Virus record (IMG/VR): IMGVR_UViG_3300042691_012890
Location: 24,602 to 88,601 of that record
Strand: one strand, 5' to 3'
Length of the DNA stretch: 64,000 nucleotides
DNA from: a virus
Part shown: in pieces, positions 62,956 through 64,000 of the stretch
How the letters are laid out: the number at the start of each line of letters is the position of its first letter
Numbering within the stretch: position 1 is the stretch's first letter
Notes under the pieces: generated by a model
What the model was told of the DNA's origin: nothing
What the model saw: the letters and a program-made list of their open reading frames with translations, nothing else
Databases searched by the model: none
Program-made: the position numbers and the translations under genes

Positions 62956-64000
62956 TAACTTATCCTTACGTTATTCGTTGTGAAAGGAAACTTTTCTTCG
63001 CTGTAGATTTTCACTCGTTCCTCATAGTGCTTCAGTGTGAAGTTTGTATAAGGACCATAACGTAAATCATCAGCGATATCGTAAAGTGTAGCAGCGTCTT
63101 TGTTTTCACCTAAACGCAGCACACGTCCAATAGACTGAAGAGCGCGGATCTTACTCTTGGTTGGTGAAGAGAATATAATATTATGTAGGTTACGAATATT
63201 TACTCCTGTCGAGAACGTTCCGTAACTGGCTACAATGATCGCGTCGTTTTCTTGCTCAGTAATGTGCCTTACTGCTTCGCGATCTTCAGCCTCAACCCCA
63301 CCATGAATAAAAAACACTTTCCTGCCTTTGCAGTTTTGTTCAATCCATTCATATAGTAGTTTACCGTGTTTCTCGACGTAAGTAAATAAAACTAGTGAGT
63401 TTCCTTTCAAATTGAGAGCAAGATCAACAATAAATTTATTTCGCTCTGCGTTTTGCGTGAGGAAATGCATTTCGTCTTGGTAAGTAAACCCTTTGACTGC
63501 TTTACATACAGTCTCAGGGTATTTGAGAACGATGCACTTGATGCTGAAATTAGCCAACTGTTTGCGTTCAATGAGTTGCTTGGTAGAAATAACTTTGAAT
63601 ACAGGACCGAACAGCCCCTCAAGAACTAACTTGTTGACCTTGCTGTCGTCAAGCGTTCCAGTCGTACCAATGCGCACGTCGCAGTTAATAAGTTTAGTCA
63701 TGATGCTTGTGAGCGACTTGGCTTTGAACGTATGGGCTTCGTCACCGATAATGAAATCAAACTGTGAAAAGTATTTCTTTGGCATATCATAGATCGACTG
63801 CCAAGTAGAAATTATTAGATCGCTATCAGGGATCTTGCTCTCACCACCAAAAATTTTCTGACAGTGTTTGTCAACTTCCCATCCGTTGTTGCTGGAATAA
63901 TTTTTGAAATCACTGTGCATCTGAGTGACAAGATTGATCGTAGGAACAATCAGCAATCCGCGCTTCTTACCTGTGTTCAACAGGTGGCGGATGATCATAT
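62955..64000 (-). CDS. uvsW: ATP-dependent helicase UvsW (N-terminus beyond window)
   Basis: The window holds the C-terminal two-thirds of UvsW: GLLIVPTINLVTQMHSDFKN (motif Ia), DFIIGDEAHTFKA (motif II), GTTGTLDD (motif III), SLVLFTYVEKHG (motif IV), DAIIVASYGTFSTGVNIRNL (motif V) and ALQSIGRVLRLGEN (motif VI). Walker A is outside the window. UvsW unwinds R-loops and branched DNA in late T4 infection. The true start is beyond 64000; the frame is open to the edge. Confidence 0.93.
   Translation of the reverse strand, partial: MIIRHLLNTGKKRGLLIVPTINLVTQMHSDFKNYSSNNGWEVDKHCQKIFGGESKIPDSDLIISTWQSIYDMPKKYFSQFDFIIGDEAHTFKAKSLTSIMTKLINCDVRIGTTGTLDDSKVNKLVLEGLFGPVFKVISTKQLIERKQLANFSIKCIVLKYPETVCKAVKGFTYQDEMHFLTQNAERNKFIVDLALNLKGNSLVLFTYVEKHGKLLYEWIEQNCKGRKVFFIHGGVEAEDREAVRHITEQENDAIIVASYGTFSTGVNIRNLHNIIFSSPTKSKIRALQSIGRVLRLGENKDAATLYDIADDLRYGPYTNFTLKHYEERVKIYSEEKFPFTTNNVRIS

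Noticed and set aside
1-64000. CRISPR arrays, insertion sequences, integrase or attachment sites
   Set aside because: No regularly spaced repeats, transposase or integrase motifs were seen; repeats found are coding linkers or promoter cassettes.

Overview
This window is a dense, almost entirely minus-strand segment of a T4-like (Tevenvirinae-type, marine/freshwater myovirus style) phage genome. The evidence is a near-complete T4 core replication and transcription set: primase gp61, helicase gp41, UvsX, DNA polymerase gp43, RegA, clamp loader gp62/gp44, sliding clamp gp45, recombination nuclease gp46/gp47, late sigma gp55 and UvsW. The i-spanin/o-spanin pair, lipoproteins and exported proteins point to a Gram-negative host. 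The DNA is AT-rich, genes overlap by a few bases (ATGA, TAATG), and there are no tRNAs, CRISPRs or insertion sequences that I can support. The exact host cannot be fixed from the sequence.

Layout (transcription runs from high to low coordinates). 64.0-58.7 kb: uvsW (cut by the window end), an LSm-like protein, gp55, gp47, gp46, peptide deformylase. 58.6-53.8 kb: a CobT-like VWA/metalloprotease-motif protein, its CobS-like AAA partner, small conserved phage genes and a winged-helix-like protein, with strong sigma70-type promoters. 53.7-49.4 kb: an operon behind a perfect TTGACA-N17-TATAAT promoter encoding a TET/JBP-like 2OG-Fe(II) dioxygenase, two glycosyltransferases and a dNMP kinase, running into the clamp gene 45. 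48.7-43.7 kb: DsbA-like protein, clamp loader, RegA, dUTPase, Hsp20, dCMP deaminase, a prolyl-hydroxylase-like enzyme. 43.5-37.3 kb: more than 20 very small genes, several unlisted by simple ORF length cut-offs (29-55 codons), plus one GC-rich gene of apparently foreign origin. 37.3-29.6 kb: a sugar/surface island (2OG oxygenase, two GT2 enzymes, nucleotidyltransferase, cupin, a RuBisCO-like protein, methyltransferase, GDPD-like protein, GT-A protein, polyphosphate-glucokinase-like ROK kinase). 29.6-24.3 kb: gp43, uvsX, gp41. 24.3-21.1 kb: a zincin-like protein and rmlB, rmlA and an rmlD-like gene for a TDP-deoxysugar. 21.0-11.8 kb: proteins that look like internal head proteins, including polyprotein-like proteins with repeated EEVEQIDE linkers. 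11.8-2.0 kb: lysis functions (fused GH19-M15 endolysin, holin candidates, spanins), two virion proteins and a cassette of five exported proteins. 1.9-0 kb: primase gp61 and thyX (cut by the window start).

Two systems stand out. First, the TET/JBP-like dioxygenase and the adjacent GT-B glycosyltransferase end in the same C-terminal octapeptide (STLEDLFG), which resembles the C-terminus of this phage's own DNA polymerase (ETLDCFFS). I infer that all three dock on the sliding clamp, giving a replication-coupled DNA base oxidation and glycosylation machine. Second, the sugar island holds a RuBisCO-like protein that keeps the carbamate lysine and metal ligands but lacks the loop-6 lysine, so it should be a non-CO2-fixing sugar-acid enzyme. 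The ROK kinase, nucleotidyltransferases and Rml enzymes could supply activated sugars to the many glycosyltransferases. A repeated promoter cassette (four copies) and EEVEQIDE repeats with prohead-protease-like I-x-E sites are further structured features.
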